Assembly (NCBI GenBank): GCA_041399155.1
Contig: JAWKTI010000005.1
Location: forward strand, 62,001-126,000
From: Zavarzinella sp.
Lineage (GTDB): Bacteria; Planctomycetota; Planctomycetia; Gemmatales; Gemmataceae
Direction of reading: 5' to 3'
Length of the DNA: 64,000 bases
Below, one piece after another: positions 44,779 through 54,367 of this stretch (positions are counted from its first letter, which is position 1; every line of letters starts with the position of its first letter). The notes under the pieces were generated by a model that worked only from the letters and a program-made list of their open reading frames with translations, was not told where the DNA came from and made no database searches. A program made the position numbers and the translations under genes.

Positions 44779-46857
44779 GTGCGTATAATTTATTCCCTGC
44801 TGGCTGTAAGCGCGCTGTGCCTGTGCCAGCAATCGCAAGCTGCCGATGCAGAATATGATATTGCTGTTTATGGTGGCACCGCAGGTGGTGCGGTGGCAGC
44901 GGTACAGGCTGCCCGGATGGGTAAGACCGTTATTGTCATTGAACCGAGCAAGCACCTGGGAGGATTAACCTCTGGTGGCCTGGGCTGGACCGATTCTGGT
45001 AACAAAGCAGTCATCGGTGGGATATCCCGCGAATTCTACCAACGGCTAAAAAAGCATGACGATAAGCGAACTGCGTGGACTTTAGAAAAAGCCATTGATT
45101 ACAAGTTTTATCGTCCCACTGAAGATGCGATTTGGGCATTCGAGCCGAAAATCGCTGAAAAACTGTTACGTGAGATGCTGCAGGAGCATAAAATCCCTGT
45201 GCTCTATGGCGAGCGATTGCTGCGTGATCCCACCAAAGGAATTACACTGGGAGAGCAGAAGAACATTACAAAGATCGTTCTGGAATCTGGCAAAACTGTA
45301 TCGGCTAAAATGTTTATTGATGCCACCTACGAAGGTGACCTGCTGGCTCTGGCTGGCGTGACCTTCACCGTGGGACGAGAAGCCAATTCTCAATACCAGG
45401 AAACCTTAAACGGCTTCGCTGCCAAATGGAACACCCATGCCCACCGCTTCGTGGTGAAAGTGGATCCTTATGTTAAGCCAGGCGATCCCAACAGTGGCTT
45501 GCTACCCGGCATCGAAGCGGGGCCATATCCCAAAGATGGGGATGCAGACCACCGCATGCAGGCATACTGTTACCGCATGTGCATGAGCAATCATCCGGAT
45601 AACCGCGTACCTTTTCCGAAACCTGAAGGATACTATGAAAAGCAGTACGAATTGCTGTTGCGTAACTTTGAAGCAGGTGATCTGCGGTTACCACTCAAAC
45701 CGGATATGATGCCAAACCGCAAAACAGATACCAATAACAATTGTGCGGTAAGTACCGACTTCATTGGCCAGAATTATTCCTTTGCCAAGGCGAGCTATGC
45801 GGAACGCGAAAAAATATTACAGGCACATGTCACCTACCAGCAAGGCCTAATGTGGACGCTGGCCAACCACCCACGGGTGCCGGAAAAGATCCGCAAGCAG
45901 ATGTCGGTGTGGGGACTTGCGAAGGATGAATTTGTGGACAACGGCAATTGGCCCCACCAGATTTATGTGCGGGAAGCCCGCCGGATGGTCAGTGATTATG
46001 TGGTAACGGAACGCGACTGTCGAGCCTTGCGCGATACCCCTGCTTCGGTGGGCATGGGTTCCTACAACATGGATTCCCATAACTGTACGAGGTATGTGGA
46101 TGCCAACGGTTTTGTACAGAATGAAGGTGATGTGCAGGTCAGCCCAGGCGGGCCGTACCGGATCAGTTACCTCTCGATCGTGCCCAAAAAGGGAGAATGC
46201 CCCAACCTGTTGGTGCCGGTCTGTGTTTCCAGTTCCCACATTGCTTACGGGTCGATTCGGATGGAGCCGGTATTTATGATCCTGGGGCAGAGTGCAGCCA
46301 CCGCTGCCTGCATGGCAATTGATGCTAAATCGACTGTTCAGGATGTTCCCTACGAGAAACTACGCGAACGTCTGTTAGCCGACAAACAGGTGCTGGAATA
46401 TGCTCGCACTGCCAGTTATGGGGGCATTCCAGTTGAAAAGCTGCCTGGTATTGTTGTCGATGATGCCATGGCCGAGCGGAAGGGTTTTCAAGCATTCAGT
46501 TCATCGGTTTCACCTTACGTGGGCACAGGATATCACCATGATGAAGAGATGAATCCTGGTAAACATATTGCGGTCTATCGGCCAAAATTGCCCGCTGCCG
46601 GGAAATATGAAGTTCGCGTGGCCTACACCGCCAATGGTAATCGTGCCACCAAAGTACCCGTTATGGTGGAGTATGACGGTGGCAGCAAAACTGTGCTGGT
46701 TAATCAACGTAAGGCCCCACCGATAGATCGACTGTTCATTTCTGTGGGGGTATATGAGTTCGACCCTGTAAAACCAGTCAGCGTGACGATCAGCAATAGC
46801 GGTGCGGACGGTTTCGTAGTGATCGATGCAGTGCAATGGCTGCCTGTAAAGAAGTAG
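44779..46857 (+). CDS. Secreted FAD-dependent oxidoreductase, 692 aa
   Basis: Signal peptide (RIIYSLLAVSALCLCQQSQA), then the dinucleotide-binding motif DIAVYGGTAGGAVAAVQAAR and EPSKHLGGLTSGGLGWTDSG, typical of the FAD_oxidored group (PF12831). MFIDATYEGDLLALAGV is a family mark. The C-terminal 130 residues form a separate beta domain (EVRVAYTANGNRATKVPVMV), probably carbohydrate-binding. The GTG start is supported by AAGGAGA seven bases upstream. Lies 42 bp after the sulfatase, on the same strand, so a shared role in sugar breakdown is likely. Confidence 0.85.
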   Translation: MRIIYSLLAVSALCLCQQSQAADAEYDIAVYGGTAGGAVAAVQAARMGKTVIVIEPSKHLGGLTSGGLGWTDSGNKAVIGGISREFYQRLKKHDDKRTAWTLEKAIDYKFYRPTEDAIWAFEPKIAEKLLREMLQEHKIPVLYGERLLRDPTKGITLGEQKNITKIVLESGKTVSAKMFIDATYEGDLLALAGVTFTVGREANSQYQETLNGFAAKWNTHAHRFVVKVDPYVKPGDPNSGLLPGIEAGPYPKDGDADHRMQAYCYRMCMSNHPDNRVPFPKPEGYYEKQYELLLRNFEAGDLRLPLKPDMMPNRKTDTNNNCAVSTDFIGQNYSFAKASYAEREKILQAHVTYQQGLMWTLANHPRVPEKIRKQMSVWGLAKDEFVDNGNWPHQIYVREARRMVSDYVVTERDCRALRDTPASVGMGSYNMDSHNCTRYVDANGFVQNEGDVQVSPGGPYRISYLSIVPKKGECPNLLVPVCVSSSHIAYGSIRMEPVFMILGQSAATAACMAIDAKSTVQDVPYEKLRERLLADKQVLEYARTASYGGIPVEKLPGIVVDDAMAERKGFQAFSSSVSPYVGTGYHHDEEMNPGKHIAVYRPKLPAAGKYEVRVAYTANGNRATKVPVMVEYDGGSKTVLVNQRKAPPIDRLFISVGVYEFDPVKPVSVTISNSGADGFVVIDAVQWLPVKK

Positions 46858-46948
46858 TACTTGTTCGCTATCGATCTTTCCTTGGATTTCTAGACAGCGT
46901 TGTGGTACCATCAATTCAATCCTACCATTTGTAGAGTAAACACCGCGT

Positions 46949-48214
46949 ATGAAGATCTGCAAACCACTTTTTGCTGCCGCCTTCCTGTTAGGCATTACCC
47001 CCATGTTTCTGTTTGGGGCGAATTGGCCCATGTGGCGTGGACCACAGGGCGATGGCACCACCACAGAGAAAAACTTCCCCATTCGTTGGGACCAGACAGA
47101 AAATGTGCATTGGAAGTGCCCCATCCCAGGCAAAGGGCATTCCTCGCCCATCGTGTGGGAAAACCACATTTTCCTCACCACCTGCCTGGAAACTGCCGAT
47201 CGCAAGCAGCCAATGGATCGCCAGTTGATCAGTATCGATCGTACCACTGGAAAGATTCGGTGGGCAAAAACCGTGCTGAAGGCACCATCCGAATCGATTC
47301 ATAAATTGAACAGCTTTGCCAGCTCTACTCCAGCCACGGATGGAAAACTGGTATTTGTCACCTTCTTCGACAATCCGAAAGTGGTCATTGCTGCATATGA
47401 TTTCGATGGTAATGAGGTATGGAGGATTTCGCCGGGGGATTTTGAATCAAAACATGGCTTTTGCAGTCCACCGATTCTGTACAAGGACATGGTCATCGTA
47501 AATTGCGATCAGGACGCATTTCGCAAAAAGAAACCTGCGTACGTGGTAGCTCTGGAAGCAGCCACAGGTAAGGAACGCTGGCGGATTGATCGGCCGAATC
47601 GGATTCGCTCTTACTGCCCACCATTTATTCACGAAGCAGCGGGCAAAATGCAGATGGTCATGACGGGGTGCCTGACGACTGCCAGTTACGATCCCGATAC
47701 GGGCAAACAGCTTTGGATTGTGGATGGTCCGACCGAACAATTTGTCGCCAGCATGGTCTACAGTAAAGGGATGTTTTTCCTGACTGCGGGTTTCCCCACG
47801 TACCACGTTATGGCGATTAAACCTGATGGCATGGGCAATGTAACCAAAACCCACGTGGCGTGGCATGAAACGAAAGGGGCAGGCTATGTCCCTTCACCGG
47901 TAGCTGCGAAAGACTGGATCTTTCTGGTGCACGATGATGGACGTGCCAGTTGCCGCGATGCCGTGACTGGGGAATTGAAATGGCTGGAACGGTTGGGCAA
48001 GCACCACAGTGCCTCGCCGGTAGTGATTGGCGACCATGTTCACTATACAGATGATGATGGCATCACGTACATTGTCAAAGTGAGTGACGAGTTTGAAGTG
48101 GTGCGGAAAAATCCGATTGGAGAATCGGTCTCTGCGTCACCCGCTCTTGCCGATGGCCAGATCTTTATCCGTGGCGACAAACACCTTTGGTGCATTGGTA
48201 CGCAAGTAAAATAA
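46949..48214 (+). CDS. Exported PQQ-like beta-propeller protein, 421 aa
   Basis: Signal peptide (PLFAAAFLLGITPMFLFG), then NWPMWRGPQGDGTTTEKNFP, the usual start of planctomycete propellers, and repeated blades ending in variants of tryptophan-docking motifs (GKIRWAKTVL, GKERWRIDRP, GKQLWIVDGP). No catalytic PQQ ligands are evident, so it may be a binding or scaffold protein. Third gene of the sulfatase/FAD/PQQ series, 91 bp after the FAD gene. Confidence 0.85.
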   Translation: MKICKPLFAAAFLLGITPMFLFGANWPMWRGPQGDGTTTEKNFPIRWDQTENVHWKCPIPGKGHSSPIVWENHIFLTTCLETADRKQPMDRQLISIDRTTGKIRWAKTVLKAPSESIHKLNSFASSTPATDGKLVFVTFFDNPKVVIAAYDFDGNEVWRISPGDFESKHGFCSPPILYKDMVIVNCDQDAFRKKKPAYVVALEAATGKERWRIDRPNRIRSYCPPFIHEAAGKMQMVMTGCLTTASYDPDTGKQLWIVDGPTEQFVASMVYSKGMFFLTAGFPTYHVMAIKPDGMGNVTKTHVAWHETKGAGYVPSPVAAKDWIFLVHDDGRASCRDAVTGELKWLERLGKHHSASPVVIGDHVHYTDDDGITYIVKVSDEFEVVRKNPIGESVSASPALADGQIFIRGDKHLWCIGTQVK

Positions 48215-48315
48215 GTTCTTTTCAGATAATACTTGCTGATTCTTCAAGACATTATTTTTCTGTAAACTCTTATCGGGAAATACGTTAAATCGGCAGAAAC
48301 GACAGTGATAAAATA

Positions 48316-50619
48316 TTATTCACCACCTAACTTATTCTTTAGAAGTGGTCGGATGAGTTGACGAACTTCGAGTGGTAAGCGAAACAGTGGTCGGTCGTTA
48401 GGAGAGTCAGATTTCAGCACGTCAATTGCTGCTTCGAGGCAATCCAGGGGTATCTTTAATTCTTCGCAATCTTTCCCAGCTGCTTTCCAAGCCTGATACC
48501 ACAAATCCAATTGCGAATTCGAAAAATCGCCTTCGTCCAGATGTTGGATAGACTTGGTAATTCCTTGTCCTAGTTTGTCAGCCACTCCATGTTGGATATA
48601 CAGCGGTGTAATTGCAGAAATGTACGCTGCCCACTCCGTCAGGCTACGTTTCAAAATCATTGATAGCAAATTGACAGGGGAGCCTCCGTACTGTATGGAA
48701 TCCTTTTTGCCCTGTTGAAAAGCTTGGTTGTAAGCCAATAACACATGGTCAAGTGTTCGAACAGCAATCATTGGCAAAGGCAATTCAAATAATGCACCTG
48801 TATGATCATCTACTGAAAGCCCTTTTAAGAAGATCGCTGATTCAAAGCTACTAATACTCTCTACCCATTCGTGTCGAGCAAAATTTATTTTCGCCTTCTC
48901 GACACATGCCCTTGCTTTTAAATCACCGGAAATAGATTCCATTTGAATTATAGAGCTGAAGTCGTTTATGGCAGCTTGTTTATCATTCCTTAAATTATAG
49001 ACTGTCCCTCTAATCAATAGTGCGAGTACTTTTAGGTGTGCATCTACATATGGGGAATGAAAAATAATATTGTAATCAGATAATGACTCAGCATGGCCAT
49101 TTTTTAATAGTTCAAAAATACCTCTAATAAGCACGGAACCATGTTTTACAATAGTACTAACGGTAGTCGATTTACAGATTAGAGATAATACAACATCAAG
49201 CTGTTCCCAATCATTCGCTTCAACAAATTTAGTGGCTAATTCTAGAAGACCTGATCCCTGATCGGATGCCGACAATTCATCACCAAGCTGAATTGCTTTG
49301 CTGATATTTCCTGCCCTGTATTCTTTATCTAGTTCCTTCAATAATTGATCGTTGATGAAAGCTGAAACACTATCATTGGCTTGCAATGCAAGTTTGCAAT
49401 ACTCAAACACTCGAGAATCTTCAGTTAATGACTTGAGCGTATCCTCCAGCTTAGTTTCAGGAAACCATGCTTTCAGAAACTGCGCGACCAACTTCAGTGG
49501 ACGGCCGTGCAAATTTTTTACTTCCAGACTTAACCTCATTAATGGTTCTGCAATGTCGTAATAAGATTCTTTGCCCCGTTTTTCACTACACAGATACCCT
49601 TTTGTTTTGAGAGTTCCCAGTTGTTTGGAACAATTTCCTTCGGCAATAAACGTTTCTTCGGCTATCTCTTTGACAGTAAGGGCACCAGTGGCATTGCACA
49701 AGCATTGCACCAATTGACGCTGTTGATCTGGCAGCGACCTCATTCGTTCCTGAAAATAGGGGGTCAATTCTTCGGCCAGGGCCTCAAATGCAGAAACGAG
49801 ATCATCAAGCGTTTCTCTGGTTAGAAATTCTGCTAGCAGCACATACATCCGATAGTTGCCCCCTGCAAGATGATGGAGTGCTCGAATGCGATACCGTGCC
49901 TGTGTGGAATCCAGAAATTGGACCAATTCTGTATTCTGCTGTTCTAGTGCAATGTTGCGAATCAATTGAAGGGCATTTTCGACGGTTAGCTGTTCCAGGT
50001 GATAGGTATCGAAAAATCCAAAAAAGGCTTCATTGCGACTGGAAACGGCATCAAACAACTGTTGGGATGTGCTAAGGGAGGCAATTCGGCGGGTTTCCTG
50101 CATAAACGCCCGCAATTTTTTTTGACCAGTATCACCCAAACTGCTGAATGTCTGGTCAAGATTTTCTGTAATCAACAGTATGTGACGGTGTTCTAACTGC
50201 TCAAGCACTTTATACAGCACTGCCAGTGCCGCATCGTCCGGTGGCAAACCGCGTACATTTGATTTGAAATCTTCAGGAAATTCATCAGGGTATTCGACTG
50301 CAAGCGACTTTGCAATTGCGAAGGCAAAGTGGACCAGCCCTGAAAAAACATCATCTTCTCCCAGCCAGGCAATCCGCATCGTATCGGCGAGTGCGGGGTT
50401 TTGCCGCAATTTCCAGGCAGCAAGTGACACAAGGTGTGTTTTGCCACTACCCCGTGGCCCCACGAGCAGGATATGATGCTTGTCGCCAGTTGACATGCTT
50501 ATCGTCATCTGGTCAACAATCAACTCCAGCAATTTTTCCCGTTGCACAAATATCCGTTCCAACAATGCAGGGGGCATATTGCTGGGTGTATACGCTGATA
50601 TCAAAATTCGTTTGGTCAT
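48316..50619 (-). CDS. AAA ATPase with winged helix and helical repeat C-terminus, 767 aa
   Basis: Walker A HHILLVGPRGSGKTHLVSLA near residue 48 and Walker B HILLITENLDQTF near 150 (with N in place of the usual second acidic residue). A winged-helix segment follows at about 310-350 (VKEIAEETFIAEGNCSKQLG). The C-terminal half is TPR-like and helical. Start ATG overlaps the stop of the upstream ATPase gene (ATGA). A STAND-like signalling or switching protein is plausible; the ligand and output are unknown. Confidence 0.7.
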   Translation of the reverse strand: MTKRILISAYTPSNMPPALLERIFVQREKLLELIVDQMTISMSTGDKHHILLVGPRGSGKTHLVSLAAWKLRQNPALADTMRIAWLGEDDVFSGLVHFAFAIAKSLAVEYPDEFPEDFKSNVRGLPPDDAALAVLYKVLEQLEHRHILLITENLDQTFSSLGDTGQKKLRAFMQETRRIASLSTSQQLFDAVSSRNEAFFGFFDTYHLEQLTVENALQLIRNIALEQQNTELVQFLDSTQARYRIRALHHLAGGNYRMYVLLAEFLTRETLDDLVSAFEALAEELTPYFQERMRSLPDQQRQLVQCLCNATGALTVKEIAEETFIAEGNCSKQLGTLKTKGYLCSEKRGKESYYDIAEPLMRLSLEVKNLHGRPLKLVAQFLKAWFPETKLEDTLKSLTEDSRVFEYCKLALQANDSVSAFINDQLLKELDKEYRAGNISKAIQLGDELSASDQGSGLLELATKFVEANDWEQLDVVLSLICKSTTVSTIVKHGSVLIRGIFELLKNGHAESLSDYNIIFHSPYVDAHLKVLALLIRGTVYNLRNDKQAAINDFSSIIQMESISGDLKARACVEKAKINFARHEWVESISSFESAIFLKGLSVDDHTGALFELPLPMIAVRTLDHVLLAYNQAFQQGKKDSIQYGGSPVNLLSMILKRSLTEWAAYISAITPLYIQHGVADKLGQGITKSIQHLDEGDFSNSQLDLWYQAWKAAGKDCEELKIPLDCLEAAIDVLKSDSPNDRPLFRLPLEVRQLIRPLLKNKLGGE

Positions 50620-51839
50620 GATTCCAACCCCTGGGCGATTTTCCACCAGCGTTTGATTAAAGGGAAACGGAATGAATACTGCTTTTGTGAATCAGTTTCG
50701 AGATAGTGGTCTTGAGCCAGAAATTTGAGCATATCGACGATGATTTTTCGGTCTGTCAATGGATATTGCCCACGGATTATTTGCCAGACCTGTTCAATTG
50801 TTTGCGGGTCTTCCGTACAGGCAAAATGATCCAGCACCGCACGAGCAATCTGATGTTCTGGAATCGTTTTTCCATTTGCATCAATTAATGAACCTGCATA
50901 ATAGGTTACCAAGCGACTGCGGAAATGATCCATTTCCCAGGGGTCACGATCACTGGTTAAGTGCTCCTGCACTAAATCGTCAACATCGGCAACTGTAATT
51001 GAACGTCCAAGTAGGCCTAGTCGGCTAATAATCCGTTCGATATAGAATGGTACTCTGCTGGATAGCTCCACAATTCGCTTTAGAATTTCCTTGCGATTCT
51101 TTGCTTCAATCTTCAATATTTGGGTTTTAGCCAACTCGGTTGCCAGTATCAGGGCATGCTCTTCATTCAGGGGCTTAATTTCAACAAGTTCCATGTTGTT
51201 GAATGGTTGAGAAGCCAACTTATCCTGTTTCAGATCCCGCAACACATGGTGCAAGCCCACAGAGCCAGCAAATATCATTCTTAGATTCCGATGACTTTGC
51301 CGAAGTGCCCGAAGTGTGTCCACTAGTGTCAGGGCTTCATGTGGTTTGCCAGCTTTTGAGGAAACTTGTTCAATTTTCTGAAGCATATAGGGCAATTCAT
51401 CAAGCATTATTAAAATTGTTCGATCTTCGCGATTCTGACAGAATCCATCAATTGCTTTCAAGAAGATTGTTTGCCAACCCAGGTCATTTGTTTCTGGCAG
51501 TTTGATGACACCCGCTATCTCTGTACCGCGAAGACCTGTCAAAAAATCTACGAACCATTTTTGGGCTTTTTCTTTCTTCTGAAGAAAAGGGCGCATTCTG
51601 TTCAATAACAGTTCTGCAAACGACTGACAAGTACTGATCCCTTCCACTTCCAGGAAGAGAACATCAAAGTCTTCTGGATGGTCTGCGGCCATCTTGGTCA
51701 TAACCGTGGTCTTACCGACACGGCGTTCAGCAGTGAACCTAAGTGATCCTTGTTCTGGGGGTCTGCGAAGCATTTCCCAGATTCTCGAAATCAATTCATC
51801 ACGCCCAACCACATTTTTGGTATCTATTTGTCTACCCAT
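50616..51839 (-). CDS. AAA ATPase, first gene of the two-ATPase operon, 407 aa
   Basis: Archaeal-type ATPase layout: FTAERRVGKTTVMTKMAAD as P-loop (Ala replaces the first Gly, as in the APRRVGKT form of this family), TILIMLDELPYMLQKIEQ as Walker B, RMIFAGSVGLHHVL as sensor 1, then a winged-helix C-terminal part ending LIKRWWKI, typical of this group. It precedes and overlaps the larger ATPase gene. Start ATG has GGAGG seven bases upstream. No nuclease or toxin partner is attached. Confidence 0.75.
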   Translation of the reverse strand: MGRQIDTKNVVGRDELISRIWEMLRRPPEQGSLRFTAERRVGKTTVMTKMAADHPEDFDVLFLEVEGISTCQSFAELLLNRMRPFLQKKEKAQKWFVDFLTGLRGTEIAGVIKLPETNDLGWQTIFLKAIDGFCQNREDRTILIMLDELPYMLQKIEQVSSKAGKPHEALTLVDTLRALRQSHRNLRMIFAGSVGLHHVLRDLKQDKLASQPFNNMELVEIKPLNEEHALILATELAKTQILKIEAKNRKEILKRIVELSSRVPFYIERIISRLGLLGRSITVADVDDLVQEHLTSDRDPWEMDHFRSRLVTYYAGSLIDANGKTIPEHQIARAVLDHFACTEDPQTIEQVWQIIRGQYPLTDRKIIVDMLKFLAQDHYLETDSQKQYSFRFPLIKRWWKIAQGLES

Positions 51840-51876
51840 TTGGTCCTCCGATTCGATAATTTCGTGCGACTACTTT

Positions 51877-51905
51877 ATCGTACGACGATTTTGTCGTGCG
51901 TTCAA
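51877..51905 (-). promoter_or_regulatory. Promoter with embedded operator for the two-ATPase operon
   Basis: On the minus strand: TTGAAC, 17-bp spacer, TACGAT, then about 38 bp to the ATG. The spacer is filled by an inverted repeat (CGCACGAC, five to six bases, GTCGTACG), and a third half-site CGTGCGAC (plus, 51863-51870) lies just downstream. A bound repressor would block the -10 box. No repressor gene is adjacent; the ATPases carry winged-helix parts. Confidence 0.6.
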
Positions 51906-52020
51906 GTGTAGCTTAATTGCTTTTTTGAAAATTTTTGCCTTACTAATCAACTATTCACCTGATTAGCTTCTTATAGTTAAGATTCTTAAGACAAATAGAT
52001 GCCAGGTGGTGCCCACCTGA

Positions 52021-52809
52021 TCATGAAGAAATTGTCATTTTTCGTAGAAATTGGATCCCGGCTTCGAAGTCCTGCATTCGGTTTGGTCCTGGGGTGCGGC
52101 GTTGCACAATCCAGCCACGGTACTCAATCGCACTTAACGTGGCAATCATTGCCAGCCAGGAGACGTCACCCGCACCCAGAGCGACTTCCTGCGTGCCTTC
52201 GCTGACACTGACCTTTCTGGCATCGCGTGCGTGAAAGTGGCACAGTCGGTCTTTCAGCAGCACCAGGTCTTTTAATGGTTCGTGGCGGTGAAAAATCATG
52301 TTCGCCGGATCGTAATTCACCTGTAATGAACCGAAAGAAAATTGCTGTAAGTACTCTACCACAGAGGGGATAGGATCGAAACCGATCTCCATTGCCACCA
52401 GACAGCCAAGCCGGTCGCCGGTGCTGCCCAGAAAATCCAGCGATTCCCGCAGCACCCGTGGGCGTTCGCCTTTTTCGTCGGCAACTGGAATTTGCGGCAG
52501 TGGCACCAGCACCACGTTGCTTTGCAGTTCACACGCCAGCACCATCGTATCGCGAATCGCCTCCAGGCGTGGCTGAAGTTGAAATTCATCGTCGATCCCA
52601 CGTTGCAGTGGGCAATTCAGTGCCGTCAGGTGGGCTTCATGGCTTTTCAGCAGGTTGCGAATGTCTCTACGGGCAGTTTCGCCTAAACTTTTAGGTGCGA
52701 ATTCGCCCACCGCACTCATCTGCAGGCCACGTGCCCCAATTCGCACCATGTGGGGTAGTATCGACCGAAACCGAAGTTGTGTTGCTTCCCCGACAATTCC
52801 CAATTTCAT
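52021..52809 (-). CDS. Sugar phosphate isomerase/epimerase family protein, 262 aa
   Basis: TIM-barrel of the AP_endonuc_2 type: KLGIVGEATQLRF at the first strand, LQVNYDPANMIFHRHEPLKD and LCHFHARDARKVSV at the metal-binding strands, and QEVALGAGDVSWLAMIATLS near the C-terminus. Such enzymes interconvert sugars or inosose compounds; the substrate is unknown. The ATG overlaps the stop of the upstream ABC permease gene (ATGA). Confidence 0.85.
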   Translation of the reverse strand: MKLGIVGEATQLRFRSILPHMVRIGARGLQMSAVGEFAPKSLGETARRDIRNLLKSHEAHLTALNCPLQRGIDDEFQLQPRLEAIRDTMVLACELQSNVVLVPLPQIPVADEKGERPRVLRESLDFLGSTGDRLGCLVAMEIGFDPIPSVVEYLQQFSFGSLQVNYDPANMIFHRHEPLKDLVLLKDRLCHFHARDARKVSVSEGTQEVALGAGDVSWLAMIATLSAIEYRGWIVQRRTPGPNRMQDFEAGIQFLRKMTISS

Positions 52810-54185
52810 ATTTCGCCTCGTTGTCGATTTCGAACCGACTGCCACCACAATTTCAACCGCACCCGTGGGCTAAGTGCTTGTTGGGAACGAAATAAGACGT
52901 TTTCGCGTCGAAACTGGCGGGATGCCCAAAACAGGCTGATCCACACGTAAAAGAAGAAAGAACCCAGACCGGTGCACCATGTCAGAGCGGAGATCGGCTT
53001 GCCCGAAACAGACAGCAGATTTTGCAGGATCAGCACCAGACCAGATATAGGTATCATACTGAGTCCGGGCGTAAGCTGGATTCCGGGCGTCAGCGGGATC
53101 AGGCTTAACGGCATCACCAGCAGCATAATGGGCAGCAGATAATACTGGCCTTCTTTGGTAGAACGGGCGAACGCACCCAGGCCCAGTGCCAAAGAACTGA
53201 AAAACATCGCCAGTGGGATGGCAAGAATGCAGGTCCAGGCCAGGCCGGTAAACGACAATATTGGTTCAGGCAGGAAAAAGCCCGCAATGATTGCCCCCAG
53301 TGCCATCCACATTAAGTTGTAAATGGCGGACATGTAGCCAAAAACGAACACAGCCAGAAACTTGCCCGCCACAATTTCCGATCGGCGGGCGGGGCAGATC
53401 AGAAGGGTTTCCATGGTCCCACGTTCTTTTTCGCCCGCGGTCAGGTCAATCGCGGGGTGCAGGGCACCAGCCATCGTCCACATGACAATCAGCAGGGGTA
53501 GGAATTTTACCAGTGTATCCCGCAGTTCGTTTGCAGTTAGCTGGGAAAGCGGTTTGCCTTGTTCTGGTGTGACAATTTGAAACGGTTGGTCGAAGGAATT
53601 GGTTAAGCCTGCCTGTTCAAAGCGGGTGGCGTTCAGTTTGTTGCGGTACGCACCCAGAATCGATTCTACCCGCCCCATCGCCAGCTTGGAAGTTTCGTCG
53701 CTTTCGCGTCGCATCAGGCGAATTTCTGGTTTTTTGCCAGCAATAATCAGTCGTTCAAAATCCGACGGCAGCACCAGCATGGTGTCTACTTCTCGATTTT
53801 GCAGTGGGGCCGGATCATCGGAATCGAGCCAGCGAACCGCCAGTTGGTCGGAACCAGCAGCCTGCGTGGGTTTTGATGATTGACCAAGCAGTTCTGGATG
53901 AAATTGTTCGTCCTGAAACAGTGCGGGCCAGCGGGTTTCTGGCAGTTGCGTGCTGGCAAGGCCCCCCACCGCCAGAGCGAAGTTGTTGGGATCTGCAGTG
54001 GCGGGTCGCACTACGCCCACGATCGACTTCTGGCCCATCAGCGTGCTGGCGAACAGAAAGCCCACCGCAGCAAAGGCGGGGTAAATAATGGCAGGAAGTA
54101 ACAGGATCAGCATCAGCGTGCGACGATCCCGCAAGAGATCGAGGATCTCCCGCCTGGCAATCAGGATGACGATTGGCTTTTTCAT
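52806..54185 (-). CDS. ABC-2 type (NatB-like) transporter permease, 459 aa
   Basis: First membrane segment LMLILLLPAIIYPAFAAVGF, a large extracytoplasmic loop of about 200 residues, then four or five more segments (including FLPLLIVMWTMAGALHPAID and FSSLALGLGAFAR). TAGEKERGTMETLLICPARR is the conserved cytoplasmic loop of NatB/ABC-2 permeases. The ATP-binding subunit is not in the window; upstream is divergent DNA. Overlaps the isomerase gene by four bases. Confidence 0.85.
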   Translation of the reverse strand: MKKPIVILIARREILDLLRDRRTLMLILLLPAIIYPAFAAVGFLFASTLMGQKSIVGVVRPATADPNNFALAVGGLASTQLPETRWPALFQDEQFHPELLGQSSKPTQAAGSDQLAVRWLDSDDPAPLQNREVDTMLVLPSDFERLIIAGKKPEIRLMRRESDETSKLAMGRVESILGAYRNKLNATRFEQAGLTNSFDQPFQIVTPEQGKPLSQLTANELRDTLVKFLPLLIVMWTMAGALHPAIDLTAGEKERGTMETLLICPARRSEIVAGKFLAVFVFGYMSAIYNLMWMALGAIIAGFFLPEPILSFTGLAWTCILAIPLAMFFSSLALGLGAFARSTKEGQYYLLPIMLLVMPLSLIPLTPGIQLTPGLSMIPISGLVLILQNLLSVSGKPISALTWCTGLGSFFFYVWISLFWASRQFRRENVLFRSQQALSPRVRLKLWWQSVRNRQRGEI

Positions 54186-54367
54186 AATCTCATTCTAGAA
54201 CGGCCCACGCGGGGAAGGTAGTACGCACCCAGATCAGGGGAGGAATCCGGTACAATTAATGAAAGTTATCTCATTTTTATTTTCTCCACCACATTTTTTT
54301 GCAGCAGTGGTACAACATTGCCCGTGGTGGGTACTTACTCCATGAATGTTCAAATGCGGATAAAACG

